Made by a program: the position numbers and the translations under genes | Assembly (NCBI GenBank): GCA_946886175.1 | Contig: CAMPIA010000056.1 | Location: 1 to 7,485, forward strand | From: an uncultured Altererythrobacter sp. | Lineage (GTDB): Bacteria; Pseudomonadota; Alphaproteobacteria; Sphingomonadales; Sphingomonadaceae | Direction: 5' to 3' | DNA: 7,485 nucleotides | Shown here: one piece after another, positions 5,511 through 7,485 of the stretch | How the letters are laid out: every line of letters starts with the position of its first letter | How positions within the stretch are numbered: the first letter of the stretch is position 1 | Notes under the pieces: generated by a model | What the model saw: the letters and a program-made list of their open reading frames with translations, nothing else | What the model was told of the DNA's origin: nothing | Databases searched by the model: none

Positions 5511-6866
5511 ATGCAGTTCGTCGCCCGATTTCTTGCGCTGGTCGCGGCGCTTTCGCTGGTCGTGCAGCCGGTGGCGGCGCAGTCGATCCTCCGCGACGCG
5601 GAGACCGAGGCGCTGCTCGACGATATGGCCGCGCCGCTGGTGGAGGCCGCCGGTCTCCAGCCGGGCAACGTCGACATCGTGCTGATCGACGACAGCTCGA
5701 TCAACGCCTTCGTCGCCGGCGGCCAGGCGGTCTATATCCACACCGGGCTGATCGACGCCGCCGAGACCGCGAACGAGGTTCAGGGCGTGATCGCGCACGA
5801 GCTCGGCCATATCACCGGCGGGCACGTGATCCGCCATTCCGAAGGCGCGGGCGCGGCGACCAGCATCTCGCTCCTCTCGATGCTGCTCGGCCTGGGCGTT
5901 GCGCTCGCGGGCGCGGGCGACGCCGGGATGGGCATGATCATGGCGGGGCAGCGCGCGGCGCTCGGCAAGTATCTCGCGTTCAGCCGGGTGCAGGAATCCT
6001 CGGCCGACGCCGCCGGGGTGAAATATCTGTCGGAGGCCGGCATTTCGGGTCGCGGCTCGCTGGACTTCTTCGGCAGGCTGCAGAATCAGGAATTCCGCTA
6101 CGGCTACAGCCAGGACGACGAGGACGCCTTCGTCCGCACCCATCCGCTCTCGGGCGACCGCATCGCGCGCCTGCGCTCGGAGTACCAGAGCGATCCGGCG
6201 TGGGACGCGCCCGGCGATCCCGGGCTGCAGGCGCGCTTCGAACGGGTGAAAGCCAAGCTGTTCGGCTTCCAGAAGGAGCCCGAGCGCACGCTGCAGGCGT
6301 TCCCCGAGACGATGACGGGGCTCCCCGCCCGCTACGCGCGGGCCTATGCCTGGCACAAGGACGCGCAGATCGAAAAGGCGCTGGCCGAAACCGAAGCGCT
6401 GCTCGCGGCGAAGCCCAACGACCCTTATTTCCTCGAGCTGAAGGGCCAGGTGCTGCTCGAATCGGGCCAGCCCGAAGCGGCGCTGACGCCGCTGCGCAAG
6501 GCGACCGAGCTCACCGGGAACCAGCCGCTGATCGCGTCGATGTTCGGCCACGCGCTGATCGCGACCGAGAACCACGAACACTATGCGGAGGCCGAACGCG
6601 TGCTGCGCGCGGCGGTCTCGCGCGACCGGCTCAATCCCTTCGCCTGGTATCAGCTCGGCATGGTCCATGCGGCGCAGGGCGACATGCCGCGTGCGCGCCT
6701 CGCCAGCGCCGAGCAGCAAGTGATGAGCCGCCAGTACGCGCAGGCGATCCGCAGCGCGCAGGCGGCCGAGGCGGGCCTTCCCGAAGGCACGCCGGACTGG
6801 CTCCGCGCGCAGGACATCGCGATGCAGGCGCGCGCCGCGCTTGAACGCGAGCAGGAGCGCCGGTAG
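5511..6866 (+). CDS. Exported M48 family metalloprotease with TPR-like C-terminus (BepA/YfgC-like)
   Basis: 451 residues from ATG 5511 (454 from ATG 5502). Residues 1-23 are a clean signal peptide (MQFVARFLALVAALSL... ending VAA before Q24). The zinc site is HELGH at 96-100, with E162 in QESSADAAG as third ligand. INAFVAGG, YIHTGLI and HPLSGDRIARL (211-221) are typical of M48 enzymes of the BepA class. A Gly/Ala/Met-rich hydrophobic stretch (about 114-146) follows the zinc helix. Residues about 265-440 are helical repeats of TPR type (for example AWHKDAQIEKALAETEALL, FLELKGQVLLESGQPEAAL), the usual BepA tail that binds the BAM complex or substrates. The expected role is a periplasmic protease and chaperone in outer-membrane protein quality control. 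Start 5511 is preferred for its promoter geometry and signal peptide; neither ATG has a Shine-Dalgarno. The DsbA-like gene starts 10 bases after the stop. Confidence 0.93.
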   Translation: MQFVARFLALVAALSLVVQPVAAQSILRDAETEALLDDMAAPLVEAAGLQPGNVDIVLIDDSSINAFVAGGQAVYIHTGLIDAAETANEVQGVIAHELGHITGGHVIRHSEGAGAATSISLLSMLLGLGVALAGAGDAGMGMIMAGQRAALGKYLAFSRVQESSADAAGVKYLSEAGISGRGSLDFFGRLQNQEFRYGYSQDDEDAFVRTHPLSGDRIARLRSEYQSDPAWDAPGDPGLQARFERVKAKLFGFQKEPERTLQAFPETMTGLPARYARAYAWHKDAQIEKALAETEALLAAKPNDPYFLELKGQVLLESGQPEAALTPLRKATELTGNQPLIASMFGHALIATENHEHYAEAERVLRAAVSRDRLNPFAWYQLGMVHAAQGDMPRARLASAEQQVMSRQYAQAIRSAQAAEAGLPEGTPDWLRAQDIAMQARAALEREQERR

Positions 6867-6869
6867 CGC
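6841..6869 (+). promoter_or_regulatory. Candidate promoter of the DsbA-like gene
   Basis: TTGAAC at 6841-6846 (4 of 6 with TTGACA) is 17 bases before TAGCGC at 6864-6869. That hexamer is a poor -10 (2 of 6) but ends exactly 7 bases before the ATG at 6877. An AGGAG at 6853-6857 is 19 bases from the ATG, too far to act as a normal ribosome binding site. The gene could equally be read from the M48 transcript. Confidence 0.3.
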
Positions 6870-6876
6870 TCCCGCC

Positions 6877-7485
6877 ATGAGCACACGCAGTTTTGGTCTC
6901 GTCGCGCTGGTCGCGCTGCTGTTCGGCTTCGCCGGCGCGGCGCTGTGGTCGTTGAGCGGGCTGGGCGACCGGCAGACCCGCGGCTATCTGCTCGAGCACC
7001 CCGAGCTGCTCGCCGAAATGGCCGACCGCTACCAGGCGCAGCAGGCCGAGGAACGGCTGGCGGCGGTCGCCGACGAGGTTGCGATCCCCTTCCCCGGCGC
7101 GGTGCTCGGCAATCCCGAGGGCGATATCACGCTGGTCGAGTTCACCGATTACGGCTGCACCTATTGCCGGATGAGCAAGCCCGACGTCGACAAGCTCATC
7201 GCCGACAACCCCGACTTGCGCGTGGTGATCCGCGAATGGCCGATCTTCCGCGGCAGCGAGGCCGCCGCGCGCATGGCGCTCGCGGCCGCCAGGCAGGGCA
7301 AGTTCGCCCAGTTCCACGATGCCATGTTCGCACTCGGTCCGCCCGATCCGGCGAGTATCGAGAAGGCCGCGCGCACCGCCGGGCTCGACCTCGCCGCCGC
7401 GCGCCCCGACGCCCGTGCGGACGAGGTGGACGTACAGAACGCCTCGAGCAAGGGGCTCGGCCTAAAGCTGGGCGACGCCGGCACC
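6877..7485 (+). CDS. DsbA family thiol oxidoreductase (3' end outside window)
   Basis: The first 203 residues are present, with no stop before the window ends. Residues 5-27 are hydrophobic (FGLVALVALLFGFAGAALW), an N-terminal anchor or signal peptide without an obvious cleavage site. Residues 30-66 form a helical, Gln/Glu-rich region (YLLEHPELLAEMADRYQAQQ) common in Com1/BdbD-like DsbA proteins. The thioredoxin fold begins with GDITLVEFTDYGCTYC; the redox site is C94-T-Y-C97, not the CPHC of E. coli DsbA. VVIREWPIF and the helical insert (128-190) follow. The window stops at GDAGT, just where a TP cis-proline motif is expected, so that motif cannot be confirmed. The likely role is periplasmic disulfide formation or isomerisation, facing the same compartment as the M48 protease upstream. 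No partner (DsbB or DsbD) is in view. Confidence 0.9.
   Translation, partial: MSTRSFGLVALVALLFGFAGAALWSLSGLGDRQTRGYLLEHPELLAEMADRYQAQQAEERLAAVADEVAIPFPGAVLGNPEGDITLVEFTDYGCTYCRMSKPDVDKLIADNPDLRVVIREWPIFRGSEAAARMALAAARQGKFAQFHDAMFALGPPDPASIEKAARTAGLDLAAARPDARADEVDVQNASSKGLGLKLGDAGT

Overview
The window is very GC-rich coding DNA with all genes on the + strand and almost no spacer. It looks like chromosomal core sequence of an alphaproteobacterium, most likely a sphingomonad (Sphingomonadaceae or Erythrobacteraceae). The reasons are an MmcB-type nuclease gene, a PAS-like protein of a type I associate with sphingomonads, an M48 protease followed by a DsbA-like protein, and few Shine-Dalgarno sequences. 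I see no mobile element, tRNA, rRNA, CRISPR array or sign of recent transfer. No gene-free stretch exceeds about 105 bases.

Layout. 1-419: 3' part of mmcB, a DNA-repair nuclease-like gene. 460-1194: integral membrane fatty-acid hydroxylase/sterol desaturase family protein. 1140-1628: exported DUF2141 protein whose start lies inside the hydroxylase gene. 1732-3339: acidic two-domain protein of unknown function with an N-terminal PAS-like domain, preceded by a CtrA-like site. 3407-4507: App1-type phosphatase (HAD-like, DxDDT). 4529-5500: membrane-anchored alpha/beta hydrolase, in an operon with the phosphatase. 5511-6866: exported M48 metalloprotease with a TPR-like tail (BepA/YfgC type). 6877-7485: DsbA-like thiol oxidoreductase, cut by the window end.

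Themes. The last two genes form an envelope protein quality-control pair. In E. coli the M48 protease BepA acts on outer-membrane protein assembly, including LptD, whose maturation depends on disulfide exchange, so a DsbA-like neighbour is fitting. The phosphatase and alpha/beta hydrolase form a second pair that plausibly acts on lipids or esters. The hydroxylase and DUF2141 genes form an overlapping third pair.

The most interesting signals are regulatory. Four genes have a -10-like hexamer exactly 7 bases before a candidate ATG, which suggests leaderless transcription; the one clearly operon-internal gene instead has a strong Shine-Dalgarno. A CtrA-like site and a DnaA-box-like 9-mer flank the uncharacterised PAS-like gene. 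I did not find a clearly new multi-gene system. The best candidate for undescribed biology is the 535-residue PAS-like protein.
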